Shown: piece after piece, positions 1 to 7,557 of the stretch
Layout: every line of letters starts with the position of its first letter
Position numbering within the stretch: the stretch's first letter is position 1
Source of the DNA: Acidimicrobiales bacterium
GTDB lineage: Bacteria > Actinomycetota > Acidimicrobiia > Acidimicrobiales > SHLQ01
Direction of reading: 5' to 3'
NCBI GenBank assembly: GCA_020628865.1
Contig: JAHDEJ010000025.1
Coordinates: forward strand, 48,310 to 84,776
Length of the DNA: 36,467 nt
Notes under the pieces: generated by a model
Databases searched by the model: none
What the model was told of the DNA's origin: nothing
Seen by the model: only the letters and a program-made list of their open reading frames with translations
Position numbers and translations under genes: made by a program

Positions 1-641
1 GGAAGGACGACGGACTCGTCGCCACCCGGGAGCGATCGCACCGTCCCGTCGGGCTCGACCAGCCCGAGCGAGGTGACGTCCCACGACATGTTCGGGTGAT
101 CCCACGCCACGAACACGACCCGGCCGTCGGGGCCCGGGCGGGGACTCGAATAGAAGTCATGACCGTTGGTGAGAACCCGGATGCCCGACCCATCCATGGC
201 CACCGCGACCACATCGTTCTCGACCTCATCCGCCGAGGGCCCATGGTGTTGTTCTCGAACACAGATGAACTCGCTTCGGTCCGGCGAGAGGCGGCCGTCA
301 GCGTAGCGGTCGCCGTCCGAGGTCAGCTGTCGTTCGGTCCCGTCCGCCGAGAGGACGAAGAGCTCGCCGCCGCGGGCGTCGTCGCAGTAGATGACCATCC
401 CGGCTTCGGCCCACCATGCGCCGCCGCCGTACTCATGGACTCGCGTGCGGGCATTGACCTCGGGCCCGGTCACCTCGTGGATCTGACCGTCCCGCCAGCG
501 CATGATCGCTGCCCGACCGCCTTCGTTCGGACGGTTCTCCGCCCACAGCACGTCGTTGCCGTCGGTGATCGTTTCGGCGATACCGACGGCGCCCGAGAGC
601 AGAAGATCGACGGTGATTGGTGAGGGAAGCGCGCTGGACAT
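1..641 (-). CDS. S9-family (prolyl oligopeptidase-like) peptidase, N-terminal part, cut by window edge
   Basis: Reading the minus strand from the ATG at 641 gives an open frame of 213 codons that leaves the window at base 1 without a stop, so only the N-terminal part is present. The translation begins MSSALPSPITVDLLLSGAVG and continues with ENRPNEGGRAAI, VHEYGGGAWW, CDDARGGELFVLS and YADGRLSPDRSEFICVREQH. This is the repeated beta-propeller pattern at the N-terminus of dipeptidyl aminopeptidase/acylaminoacyl peptidases of family S9, which cut short peptides in the cytoplasm. The alpha/beta hydrolase domain with the Ser-Asp-His triad lies outside, so activity cannot be judged. The gene is divergent from the thioesterase at 675 with 33 bp between starts. 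A weak -10 (CAGAAT) 6 nt before the ATG suggests a leaderless transcript. The family call rests on pattern recognition only. Confidence 0.72.
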   Translation of the reverse strand, partial: MSSALPSPITVDLLLSGAVGIAETITDGNDVLWAENRPNEGGRAAIMRWRDGQIHEVTGPEVNARTRVHEYGGGAWWAEAGMVIYCDDARGGELFVLSADGTERQLTSDGDRYADGRLSPDRSEFICVREQHHGPSADEVENDVVAVAMDGSGIRVLTNGHDFYSSPRPGPDGRVVFVAWDHPNMSWDVTSLGLVEPDGTVRSLPGGDESVVL

Positions 642-662
642 GGCCGCATTCTGCCACCGTCG

Positions 663-668
663 TATCCT
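663..668 (+). promoter_or_regulatory. -10 box of a leaderless promoter for the thioesterase gene
   Basis: TATCCT lies 6 nt before the ATG at 675. This fits TANNNT-N6/7-RTG, the usual layout of leaderless actinobacterial genes, and there is no Shine-Dalgarno sequence. Inferred from spacing and repetition of the pattern in the window. Confidence 0.5.
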
Positions 669-674
669 CGGGTC

Positions 675-1478
675 ATGACGTTCGGTTCCGGCGCTAGCTT
701 CCTCGAACTCGAAGGCGACTGGTATCGGCCCACCTCGCACGCCCGCGGGCCGTGGGATCCGGAGGCCTGCCACGGCGGTCCGCCAGCCGGAGCGATCGCC
801 CGGGAGATGGAGTTGGCGGTGCCGGGCGCCCCACTCCGACGCCTGACGGTCGACCTTCTTCGACCGGTGCCCTTCGCCGGTTTCCGGATCCGTACGGAGG
901 TCGTCCATGGCGGCCGGACGGTCTCGAGCACAGCCGCCGAACTCGTCGATGCGAAGGACCGGGTCTGTGCTCGAGCTCGTGGCCTGCACATCGCGGCGGG
1001 AGAAGCCGCCGATCTGCCGACGATCGAGCCCCGACTGCCCGGTGGCTCGCCGGCTGACGCCGCCGCTGGCCCCTTTCCCATCGAGCACGCGCTGCACGAC
1101 CTCCCGGCGTTCAACGACCCGTCCGGCGTTCGCATGCGCTACCCGGCCGGCCACGACAACACTCCCGGACCGACGACCACCTGGATGCGGACCGTGCCGC
1201 TTCTGCCCGATGAGGATCCGTCGCCGTTTCAGCGCATCTGCGCCTTGGCCGACTCGGGGAACGCGATCAGCCGGAATGCGCAACCGTGGGAGGTCAATTT
1301 CGTCAACCCCGACCTGACCCTCGTGCTCCACCGTGCACCGGTCGGCGACTGGTTGGGTTCCCAGGCCGAGAGCCACTGGCAGCCTGACGGCGTCGGCCTC
1401 GCCGATGCGCTGCTCTTCGACGAGCAGGGTTTGGTCGGTCGCGCACTCCAGACGCTGGTCCTCCGGGTGCCGCGTTGA
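675..1478 (+). CDS. Acyl-CoA thioesterase family protein (TesB-like double hotdog)
   Basis: A 267-residue protein. The N-terminal hotdog repeat is recognised by WDPEACHGGPPAGAIAREME, where HGGPPAG is the typical turn before the hotdog helix, followed by RRLTVDLLRPVPFAGFRIRTEVVHGGRTVSS (first 20: RRLTVDLLRPVPFAGFRIRT). The second half (from about residue 150) carries TTWMRTVPLLPDEDPSPFQR and WEVNFVNPDLTLVLHRAPVG, which fits the second hotdog repeat of TesB-like proteins. Such enzymes hydrolyse acyl-CoA thioesters in the cytoplasm; the substrate here is unknown. The stop codon overlaps the TTG start of the next gene, so the two are probably translated together. Confidence 0.8.
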   Translation: MTFGSGASFLELEGDWYRPTSHARGPWDPEACHGGPPAGAIAREMELAVPGAPLRRLTVDLLRPVPFAGFRIRTEVVHGGRTVSSTAAELVDAKDRVCARARGLHIAAGEAADLPTIEPRLPGGSPADAAAGPFPIEHALHDLPAFNDPSGVRMRYPAGHDNTPGPTTTWMRTVPLLPDEDPSPFQRICALADSGNAISRNAQPWEVNFVNPDLTLVLHRAPVGDWLGSQAESHWQPDGVGLADALLFDEQGLVGRALQTLVLRVPR

Positions 1479-2614
1479 CCGTCGAGCGGACCCGCTCGGT
1501 CACGCTCGTCGTGGTCGGATCCGATGGGGCGCCACGTGGACGGTTCGGGCCGGTTCCGGTCGAAGAGCCTTGGTGGCAGGAAGTGGGTCCGGTGGCGGCT
1601 GCACTGCCGGGTTCGGTCGTTCTGCGGATGCTGTCGGCAACGGCAGATCCGGACGAGCCGATGGGCGGCGACGTGGAATACCTCGTCCAGTTCGACGGTC
1701 CCGGCGTCCTCGATGAGTTCGAAGCGGTCCCCGACCTTGCCCACGATGAACTGCGCATGCCCTGGGCGGAGGTGGGCGGACCGGACGCCGACATCGCCTG
1801 GGCCCGCACGCACGTCGACCTCACCGGACCGGTCGAGCAGGTCAGAGCATGGAACCTGTCCTCGGTGTGGTGGGCGACCACGACGAATGGGACGGTGTGG
1901 TTCAAGGGCGTGCCGCCGTTCATGGAACACGAGTCGGCGGTTCTCGAGCTGCTGCGTGCGCACCCGGTTCCCCACCTGCTCGCCGCCGACGGTCATCGCC
2001 AGTTGCTCGCCGCGATGCCCGGGCGCGACGGCTACCGGGCGGACCCGGCGGAACAACGCCGGATGGTCGACGTCCTGCTCGACATCCAGCTGGAGACGTC
2101 TCGTCGAGTCGGCGACTTCGTCGCCGCCGGCGTGCCCGACCTGCGATCGACGACGTTGATCCACCGCCTCACCGAGCTGGTCGACCGCGTCGCGCCAACC
2201 GACCCCGCGCTCCGAGGTCTGGTGGACTCGCTTCCCGATCGGCTCGCAACGATCGACGAGTTCGGGCCACCGGCCGCACTCGTCCACGGCGATGCCCACC
2301 CCGGAAACTGTCGGCTCGGCACCGACCCGCCGCTGTGGTTCGACTGGGGCGACAGCTTCATCGGCAGTCCCCTGTTCGAGCTGGGCACGGTTGATCGCTG
2401 GCCGGGCGTCGGCATCGACGGATGGCTCGACCGGCTCGACGCACGCTGGCCCGAACGAGACGCCCGGGCGGCATGGGCGGTGTTCGAACCCGTCGCCCTG
2501 CTGCGTCAGGCGTGGCTGTACCAACACTTCCTGGACAACATCGAGCCGTCGGAACGGATCTTCCACGAAGCCGACGTGCCCGACTACCTGAACCGAACCC
2601 GCGCCCTCCTCTGA
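1475..2614 (+). CDS. Aminoglycoside phosphotransferase (APH)-family kinase with an extra N-terminal domain
   Basis: A 379-residue protein starting at a TTG that overlaps the previous stop (TTGA). The kinase part occupies roughly residues 125-379: the small lobe has VWFKGVPPFMEHESAVLELL (likely ATP-binding Lys and helix C Glu), the catalytic loop is LVHGDAHPGN (Brenner motif HGDxHxGN) and the metal-binding motif is WFDWGDSF. These residues are intact, so an active small-molecule kinase is likely. The first 120 or so residues (with PWWQEVGPVAAALPG) are not part of the minimal APH fold and I do not recognise their function. A drug-resistance role is not indicated; many environmental APH-fold proteins phosphorylate sugars, amino alcohols or unknown metabolites. 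A long dyad begins at the stop codon. Confidence 0.78.
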   Translation: MTVERTRSVTLVVVGSDGAPRGRFGPVPVEEPWWQEVGPVAAALPGSVVLRMLSATADPDEPMGGDVEYLVQFDGPGVLDEFEAVPDLAHDELRMPWAEVGGPDADIAWARTHVDLTGPVEQVRAWNLSSVWWATTTNGTVWFKGVPPFMEHESAVLELLRAHPVPHLLAADGHRQLLAAMPGRDGYRADPAEQRRMVDVLLDIQLETSRRVGDFVAAGVPDLRSTTLIHRLTELVDRVAPTDPALRGLVDSLPDRLATIDEFGPPAALVHGDAHPGNCRLGTDPPLWFDWGDSFIGSPLFELGTVDRWPGVGIDGWLDRLDARWPERDARAAWAVFEPVALLRQAWLYQHFLDNIEPSERIFHEADVPDYLNRTRALL

Positions 2615-2664
2615 GATCTGTGCAGCGTGGTGTGTCCATATGGCACACCACGGTTCACAGATCG
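2606..2664. repeat. Intergenic hairpin element, copy 1 (probable terminator)
   Basis: A compound dyad: GATCTGTG (2615-2622) pairs with CACAGATC (2656-2663), and CGTGGTGTG (2626-2634) pairs with CACACCACG (2644-2652) around CCATATGG. It begins with CTCCTCTGAGATC and ends with CACAGATCG. The same two end sequences frame the hairpin at 2940-2991. It overlaps the stop of the APH gene, so it may end that transcript, or act as an operator for the amphi-Trp gene. Confidence 0.6.
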
Positions 2665-2712
2665 TTGTGAGCGCGTAGCATCGCGGCATCCCCCACCGAA
2701 TGGAGAACCCCC

Positions 2713-2931
2713 ATGGCTGATCGTGATGTCGAGAAGGACGTTGCCACTTCCCAGTTCGTCGACACGCTCCGGCGCCTCGCCGATGCCCTCGAAGCCGGCG
2801 AGTCGTTCCGGATTCAGGTTGCGAACGCTCGCTTCACCGTCCCAGCCGATGCCTCGCTCGTGATCGAGCACGAGGCCGAGGAGGGCAGCGAAGAGCTGGC
2901 GCTCGAGCTCCAGTGGACCAACGCCGACTGA
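2713..2931 (+). CDS. amphi-Trp domain-containing protein
   Basis: A 72-residue acidic protein. After a short polar N-terminus it reads FVDTLRRLADALEAGESFRI, then VANARFTVPADASLVIEHEA and ends with LALELQW followed by a few residues. This is the amphi-Trp pattern (TIGR04354 family as I remember it): an amphipathic helix, a beta hairpin and a closing strand with a tryptophan. The family's biochemical function is unknown. The start is supported by GGAG 8-9 nt upstream (aatggagaaccccc), and a TAGCAT -10 candidate lies further upstream. The gene stands alone between two hairpins that share end sequences. Confidence 0.82.
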   Translation: MADRDVEKDVATSQFVDTLRRLADALEAGESFRIQVANARFTVPADASLVIEHEAEEGSEELALELQWTNAD

Positions 2932-2939
2932 ACCGACTG

Positions 2940-2991
2940 CTCCTCTGAGATCCGCGATGGCCGGCGAGCGGCCATCGCGGTCCACAGATCG
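2940..2991. terminator. Bidirectional hairpin terminator, copy 2 of the intergenic element
   Basis: A perfect 11-bp stem CCGCGATGGCC (2952-2962) / GGCCATCGCGG (2970-2980) with a 7-nt loop, between convergent genes (amphi-Trp and the aminotransferase). There is no long T tract. It is flanked by CTCCTCTGAGATC and CACAGATCG exactly as in copy 1, although the stems differ. Confidence 0.65.
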
Positions 2992-2996
2992 GGGAC

Positions 2997-4190
2997 TCAG
3001 CTGAGGAAGTCGACGATGCGCTGGACGCCTTCACCCAAGTCGTCGTCGCCGAGGGCGAACGACAAGCGGGCGGCACCGCCGGCACCGAAGGCCTCACCGG
3101 GAACGATGGCGACCTTGGCGTGCTCGAGCAGCGCTGCAGCGAGGTCGAGCGTCGAGTCGATCTGCACGCCGCCGATGTTGCGACCGAGGAAGCTCTCGAA
3201 GCTCGGGTAAGCGTAGAACGCACCCTCGGGCTCAGCGATGTCGATGCCGTCAACGGCGGACAGCATGGCGAACATGTTCTTGCGGCGCCGGTCGAAGGCT
3301 TCCCGCATCTCGACCACGGCGTCGAGCGGACCCGACACGGCAGCGAGAGCGGCACGCTGGGCCACGTTGTTGACGTTCGAGGTCATGTGCGATTGCAGGT
3401 TCGTGGTCGCCTTGATGATGTCGGCCGGGCCAACCATCCAGCCGACACGCCAACCGGTCATCGCGTAGGTCTTGGCCACGCCGTTGAGGATCAGGGTCCG
3501 GTCGGCGAGTTCCGGAACGACAACCGGCATGCTGTGGTGCTCGTTGTCGCCGTACACGAGGTGCTCGTAGATCTCGTCGGTGATGACCCACAGGTCGTGC
3601 TCGACGGCCCAGCGGCCGATCGCCTCGATCTCGTCGCGGCTGTACATGGCACCCGTCGGGTTGCTCGGCGAGACGAAGAGCAGCACCTTCGTCTTGTCGG
3701 TACGGGCGGCCTCGAGCTGCTCGACGGAGGCCTTCCACCCGGTCTCGACGGTCGTGATGACGGGAACGGTGTTCGCTCCCGTGAGGCCGATGGCCTCCGG
3801 GTAGGTCGTCCAGAAGGGCGTCGGCACGATCACTTCATCGCCCGGGTCGCACAGGACGGCAAAAGCGTTGGCCACGGCCTGCTTGCCGCCGTTGGTGACG
3901 ATCACGTTCGCGGCTTCGCAGGCAAAGCCGGAGTCACGAAGGGTCTTTGCGGCGATCGCTTCGCGAAGGTCGGGCAGGCCGCTCGACGGGGTGTATTTGT
4001 GGTTCGCCGGGTCGGAGCAGGCGGCGATTGCCGCATCGACGATGTGCTGGGGCGTGGCGAAGTCCGGCTCACCGGCGCCGAAGCCAATCACGGGCTCGCC
4101 CGCAGCCTTCAGCGCCTTGGCCTTGGCAGTGATCGCGAGAGTCGCTGACTCCTGGATTGCACCGACACGGTCCGAGATGCGGGGTCCCAT
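2997..4190 (-). CDS. aspC: PLP-dependent aminotransferase, aspartate aminotransferase type (class I)
   Basis: A 397-residue fold-type I aminotransferase starting [20 protein letters not shown], the length and N-terminus expected for prokaryotic subgroup Ib aspartate aminotransferases. Motifs in order: [14 protein letters not shown] (substrate loop), [23 protein letters not shown] (PLP phosphate site), [12 protein letters not shown] (Asn contacting PLP), [12 protein letters not shown] (Asp and Tyr on the PLP ring), [17 protein letters not shown] (the Lys forms the Schiff base) and a late RLSFA (Arg binding the carboxylate). It should interconvert aspartate/2-oxoglutarate and oxaloacetate/glutamate. 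The frame extends upstream, but the ATG at 4190 has GGAG 8 nt before it and matches family length. It is divergent from serC with 67 bp between starts. The exact substrate (Asp, or broader) is inferred. Confidence 0.88.
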   Translation of the reverse strand: MGPRISDRVGAIQESATLAITAKAKALKAAGEPVIGFGAGEPDFATPQHIVDAAIAACSDPANHKYTPSSGLPDLREAIAAKTLRDSGFACEAANVIVTNGGKQAVANAFAVLCDPGDEVIVPTPFWTTYPEAIGLTGANTVPVITTVETGWKASVEQLEAARTDKTKVLLFVSPSNPTGAMYSRDEIEAIGRWAVEHDLWVITDEIYEHLVYGDNEHHSMPVVVPELADRTLILNGVAKTYAMTGWRVGWMVGPADIIKATTNLQSHMTSNVNNVAQRAALAAVSGPLDAVVEMREAFDRRRKNMFAMLSAVDGIDIAEPEGAFYAYPSFESFLGRNIGGVQIDSTLDLAAALLEHAKVAIVPGEAFGAGGAARLSFALGDDDLGEGVQRIVDFLS

Positions 4191-4257
4191 CAAAAGCTCC
4201 AAAGTTTTGTCCTGGCAACAGCGCGAATTCGCAGTTCCCACCTGCGAAACTACCGGT

Positions 4258-5382
4258 ATGACAGAGATACCTGACATCCAGATTCCCGACACGATGCGCC
4301 CGGTGGACGGCCGCTTCGGCTCGGGCCCGTCGAAGGTGCGCTCGGAGATCGTCACGGCCCTCGCGGCCGAGGCCGACGGCTACCTCGGAACCAGCCACCG
4401 CCAGGACGGCGTCAAGTACGTCGTGGCAGCGATGCGCAACGGCCTCAACGAGCTGTTCAACGCTCCGGACGGCTACCAGATCCTCATGGGCAACGGCGGC
4501 GCAACCCTGTTCTGGGATGCCGCGACGTTCGGCCTCATCGAGACCGCTTCGCAGCATCTGGTGTGCGGCGAGTTCTCCAACAAGTTCGCCAAGGCCGTCA
4601 AGACGGCCCCACACCTCGGTGATCCGGACGTCATCGAGAGCGACCCCGGCACCGCCCCGTCGATGGTCGCCAACCCGAACGTCGACGCCTACTGCTACCC
4701 GCACAACGAGACCTCCACCGGCGTCGCCCTGCCGGTCGTCCGCCCCGAGGGCGGCGAGGGCCTCGTGCTCGTCGACGCCACCTCCGCCGCCGGCGGCCTC
4801 CGCTTCGACGCCAACAACTGCGACGTCTACTACTTCGCCCCGCAGAAGTGCTTCAGCTCCGACGGCGGCCTGTGGCTGGCGCTCGCCTCGCCCGCCGCGA
4901 TGGAGCGCATCGACAAGATCGCCGCCACCGACCGGTGGACCCCGGAGATCCTGAACCTGAAGACCGCGATGGACAACTCGCTCAAGGATCAGACCTACAA
5001 CACGCCGGCCCTCGCGACGATCTTCATGACGTTGAAGTACACCGAGTGGGCCAACGAGAACGGCGGCATGGATTTCGTCGCCGGCCGCGCCGACAAGAGC
5101 GCCGAGATTCTCTACGGCTGGGCCGATGCCAGCGAGTACGCCACCCCGTTCGTGCAGGACGAGGCACTGCGCTCGCACGTTGTTGCCACGATCGACATCG
5201 ACGATCGGGTGGACGCCCTCACGGTTTCGAAGGTGCTGCGGAAGAACGGCATCCTCGACACGGAGAGCTACCGGAAGCTGGGCCGCAACCAGATGCGCAT
5301 CTCGATGATGCCGTCGGTCGAGCCGAGCGACATCGAGGCCCTGACGAAGTGCATCGATCACGTCGTCGACGCCATGTCCTGA
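4258..5382 (+). CDS. serC: Phosphoserine aminotransferase
   Basis: A 374-residue protein of the actinobacterial SerC type. Recognisable parts: [18 protein letters not shown] at the N-terminus, [28 protein letters not shown] (PLP phosphate site), [29 protein letters not shown] (Asp on PLP) and [18 protein letters not shown] (Schiff-base Lys). It converts 3-phosphohydroxypyruvate and glutamate to phosphoserine in serine synthesis and can serve in pyridoxal phosphate synthesis in some bacteria. The frame is open far upstream, but homology starts at the ATG at 4258. No clear Shine-Dalgarno is present; GAAACT sits 6 nt before the ATG and may be a weak leaderless -10. A strong hairpin follows 20 nt after the stop. 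Confidence 0.92.
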   Translation: MTEIPDIQIPDTMRPVDGRFGSGPSKVRSEIVTALAAEADGYLGTSHRQDGVKYVVAAMRNGLNELFNAPDGYQILMGNGGATLFWDAATFGLIETASQHLVCGEFSNKFAKAVKTAPHLGDPDVIESDPGTAPSMVANPNVDAYCYPHNETSTGVALPVVRPEGGEGLVLVDATSAAGGLRFDANNCDVYYFAPQKCFSSDGGLWLALASPAAMERIDKIAATDRWTPEILNLKTAMDNSLKDQTYNTPALATIFMTLKYTEWANENGGMDFVAGRADKSAEILYGWADASEYATPFVQDEALRSHVVATIDIDDRVDALTVSKVLRKNGILDTESYRKLGRNQMRISMMPSVEPSDIEALTKCIDHVVDAMS

Positions 5383-5397
5383 CGTGACACCCGCCAC

Positions 5398-5466
5398 AAG
5401 GTGCCTGGCACCTTTTGCCACAAAAGGTGCCAGGCCCCTTCGAGGGGCAATGGTGCCAGGCACCAT
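5398..5466. repeat. Cluster of GGTGCC(T/A)GGCACC palindromes forming strong hairpins; serC terminator
   Basis: Three copies of one palindrome: AAGGTGCCTGGCACCTT (5398-5414), AAGGTGCCAGGCCCCTT (5424-5440, one mismatch) and ATGGTGCCAGGCACCAT (5450-5466). Copies 1 and 2 together form a perfect 15-bp hairpin, GCCTGGCACCTTTTG (5403-5417) against CAAAAGGTGCCAGGC (5421-5435) with a 3-nt loop. A second perfect hairpin, GCCCCT-TCG-AGGGGC, lies at 5434-5448. The first hairpin sits where a serC terminator is expected. Confidence 0.8.
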
Positions 5467-5478
5467 TGGAGGGATCGG

Positions 5479-6810
5479 GTGAGCGTGGATCGGCTGGAGG
5501 CGCATCCGGGGTATCACCTGACGTCGTCGTGGCCGGTCGAGTGCGGCGGCAACCGCCGCCAGAAAGCCGCAGTCGGACGGCTCGACGCAGCATCGGGCAG
5601 GGCGTCGGTGACGACACGAAACGACGACCGGTGGCACGTGATGGTCATCGAACGGGATCCCGGCCAGTGGTACGTCGGTGGCACGATGCCGGCGTTCACC
5701 GGGCCGCCACCGTTCGGTTGGGTCCAGCGCATCGACGTCGACACGCTCGATCCGATCGCCTCGAGCCCCGAGCTCCCGTGCGGCGATCACGTGTGGTGCG
5801 GAGCGATCCTCGCCCACGCCAATGGATCGATCATGTCCGTCAACGGTTCGTTCCTTCATCGCCTCGACCCCGATGATCTTTCGATCCTCGTCGAGCGTGA
5901 GCTCCCCGCCGACTGTTCCCACAACGGGCTGCTCTCGCTGACCGACGGCACCCTCATCACCAAGGACCTTCGACTCGAGGGGCGAGGCGGAACGACGATC
6001 ACCCGCATCGACCCGGAGACGTTGGACGTGCTCGACAGCTTCGTGCTGCCCGAGGGTTCGATGGGCCGCATCGCCGCCACCGTGGACCCGGACACCGGCC
6101 TGGAACACGTCTACGTTCCGGGCATCGAGCACCTTTGGCGGCTCGAAATCGATGCCGACGCCATGGCGGTCGACCGCGAGTGGAACCCGCGCTACCGAAC
6201 CCTGGGCGGTGCGCAGGGTCTCGCCTGGGACTCGTGCCTCAGCGATGGGTTCTGCTGGGTGATGGACTGTGGCGACATCGAATCCGTTCGGATGATCCAT
6301 CGACGTGATCCGAACGGGCGTTGGGACGAGCACCCGGGCCGGCAACTCTCGTGGCGCCAGCCGGCCCCATGGGACGGACCGCAGCGGCTCCTCCGCGTCG
6401 ACACCAGCAGAGAGCGAGTGACAGAGATCGCACCCTTTGGCACCGCCGGCGGCGGCGTCATCGCTCCGCCGGTCCACGTGCCGGAACTCGGCACGACGAT
6501 CGCCTGGGATTCGGTCAACGGTGGTCTTGCCGGCGTGGTTGGCGACGATGAACTCGACGTCGCCTGGCAGCTCGACGTGCGCCCGAGCATGCAGCCGGTG
6601 GTTTTTCCGGAGTCGGGCGAGCTGGTCATCAACGACTTCACCGACGCTGGCACCGACGATCTCGTCGTGGTCGATGTTTCCAGCGGCGACCTGATCGACC
6701 GGGTGGACACCGGAAGTCGGGTGGCGAATGGGATGTTCCTGACCGCCGGCCCGGATCGCAGCATCTTCTACTGCTCCACGCTCACCCTGGCCCGGATCAC
6801 TTGGAGCTGA
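5479..6810 (+). CDS. Uncharacterised beta-propeller-like protein
   Basis: A 443-residue protein with no signal peptide or membrane segment that I can see. It is built of short repeats typical of WD/PQQ/SMP-30-like propellers: GWVQRIDVDTLDPIASSPEL, SFLHRLDPDDLSILVERELP, TTITRIDPETLDVLDSFVLP, LWRLEIDADAMAVDREWN, RLLRVDTSRERVTEIAPFG and DLVVVDVSSGDLIDRVDTGS. Each pairs a strand with a DPxxL turn. No catalytic set can be named, so no function is claimed. The open frame begins at 5401 inside the palindrome cluster, but that N-terminus is repeat DNA. The GTG at 5479 has GGAGGG about 6 nt upstream and is the better start. It follows serC in the same direction behind a probable terminator. Confidence 0.7.
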   Translation: MSVDRLEAHPGYHLTSSWPVECGGNRRQKAAVGRLDAASGRASVTTRNDDRWHVMVIERDPGQWYVGGTMPAFTGPPPFGWVQRIDVDTLDPIASSPELPCGDHVWCGAILAHANGSIMSVNGSFLHRLDPDDLSILVERELPADCSHNGLLSLTDGTLITKDLRLEGRGGTTITRIDPETLDVLDSFVLPEGSMGRIAATVDPDTGLEHVYVPGIEHLWRLEIDADAMAVDREWNPRYRTLGGAQGLAWDSCLSDGFCWVMDCGDIESVRMIHRRDPNGRWDEHPGRQLSWRQPAPWDGPQRLLRVDTSRERVTEIAPFGTAGGGVIAPPVHVPELGTTIAWDSVNGGLAGVVGDDELDVAWQLDVRPSMQPVVFPESGELVINDFTDAGTDDLVVVDVSSGDLIDRVDTGSRVANGMFLTAGPDRSIFYCSTLTLARITWS

Positions 6811-6823
6811 TTCCGAGGCTTGT

Positions 6824-7465
6824 TCAGCCGGCGATGTCGTCCATGCCAACGAGGATCAGGTCGAGGACGTGTTCGAACGACTCGCCGTGCTCCCCTTCCT
6901 GATGCTGCACGATGTGATGCAGGATCCGGGCGTGCCGGTCCGGGTCGAGTTCCTTGCGGATCGTGGCGGCGATGTTGTCGAGTTCGTCTTCAGAGAACGG
7001 GAGGACCGCGTTCTGCAGCACGTAGCCGACGACGTGATTGTTGAGCGCGTGATAGCTGTGGTGCGCCTGCTCCTCGCTCAACCCGGCAATGGAGCCAACC
7101 GCTTCGAGCTGCCACTCCATGATGTCCCACCTCGCTGGGCCCGGAATGGTGGTGGCCCAGCACATTGCGGCCCACGGGTGTGCTTCAAGCACCCTGCGCA
7201 GGGCGACGAAGTGCGCCCGTAGCGCCGCCTTGGGGTCGTCGAGCGGGGCCAGTGGGAACATCTCTGCGGCGACCCGGTCGGTCATCGCCCGAATGAGGTC
7301 GGGCTTGTTCTTCACGTGGTTGTAGAGCGACATGACCTCGAACCCGAGCGATGCGGCGAGCTTTCGCATGCTGAGTTTGTCGAGCCCATTCGTGTCGGCG
7401 TACCCCACGGCGGCCGTGAGTACCCGCTCCCGGGTGAGCGTGGGTCGTGGGGTGTCGATCGTCAC
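6824..7465 (-). CDS. TetR-family transcriptional repressor
   Basis: A 213-residue regulator. The N-terminal helix-turn-helix is clear: LTRERVLTAAVGYADTNGLD, LSMRKLAASLGFEVMSLYNH and VKNKPDLIRAMTDRV (residues about 10-60). The C-terminal half resembles the TetR_C ligand domain (AHPWAAMCWATTIPGPARWD; HHSYHALNNHVVGYVLQNAV). The GTG at 7465 is chosen because the domain starts just after it and TACACT lies 7 nt upstream, the leaderless layout. The longer open frame reads through the operator. It is divergent from an oxidoreductase at 7558 with a perfect inverted repeat between them, so it most likely represses both genes. The inducer is unknown. Confidence 0.88.
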   Translation of the reverse strand: MTIDTPRPTLTRERVLTAAVGYADTNGLDKLSMRKLAASLGFEVMSLYNHVKNKPDLIRAMTDRVAAEMFPLAPLDDPKAALRAHFVALRRVLEAHPWAAMCWATTIPGPARWDIMEWQLEAVGSIAGLSEEQAHHSYHALNNHVVGYVLQNAVLPFSEDELDNIAATIRKELDPDRHARILHHIVQHQEGEHGESFEHVLDLILVGMDDIAG

Positions 7466-7472
7466 TGGGATG

Positions 7473-7478
7473 AGTGTA
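7473..7478 (-). promoter_or_regulatory. -10 box of the leaderless tetR promoter
   Basis: On the minus strand TACACT is followed by 7 nt and then the GTG start at 7465. The operator at 7492-7524 would cover the -35 side, consistent with autorepression. Confidence 0.5.
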
Positions 7479-7491
7479 GCGCGCTGGACAA

Positions 7492-7524
7492 GTACACTGT
7501 ACGTTGCTAGAACGTACAGTGTAC
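7492..7524. promoter_or_regulatory. TetR operator: perfect 14-bp inverted repeat
   Basis: GTACACTGTACGTT (7492-7505), spacer GCTAG (7506-7510), AACGTACAGTGTAC (7511-7524). The two arms are exact reverse complements. Each arm is itself close to a palindrome (GTACACTGTAC), so two repressor dimers may bind. The site lies between the divergent tetR and oxidoreductase genes and contains TACAGT, a possible -10 for the oxidoreductase. Confidence 0.88.
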
Positions 7525-7557
7525 GCACTCCCCACAAGACGATCAGCAGGAGACATC

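Noticed and set aside
1475-2614. Antibiotic resistance by the APH-fold kinase
   Set aside because: Only the generic kinase motifs are seen; nothing points to an aminoglycoside substrate.
4069-6849. A 926-residue minus-strand open frame
   Set aside because: It lies opposite serC and the propeller gene, has a low-complexity Arg/Gly/Val/Asp composition and no recognisable domain. It is a GC-rich shadow frame.
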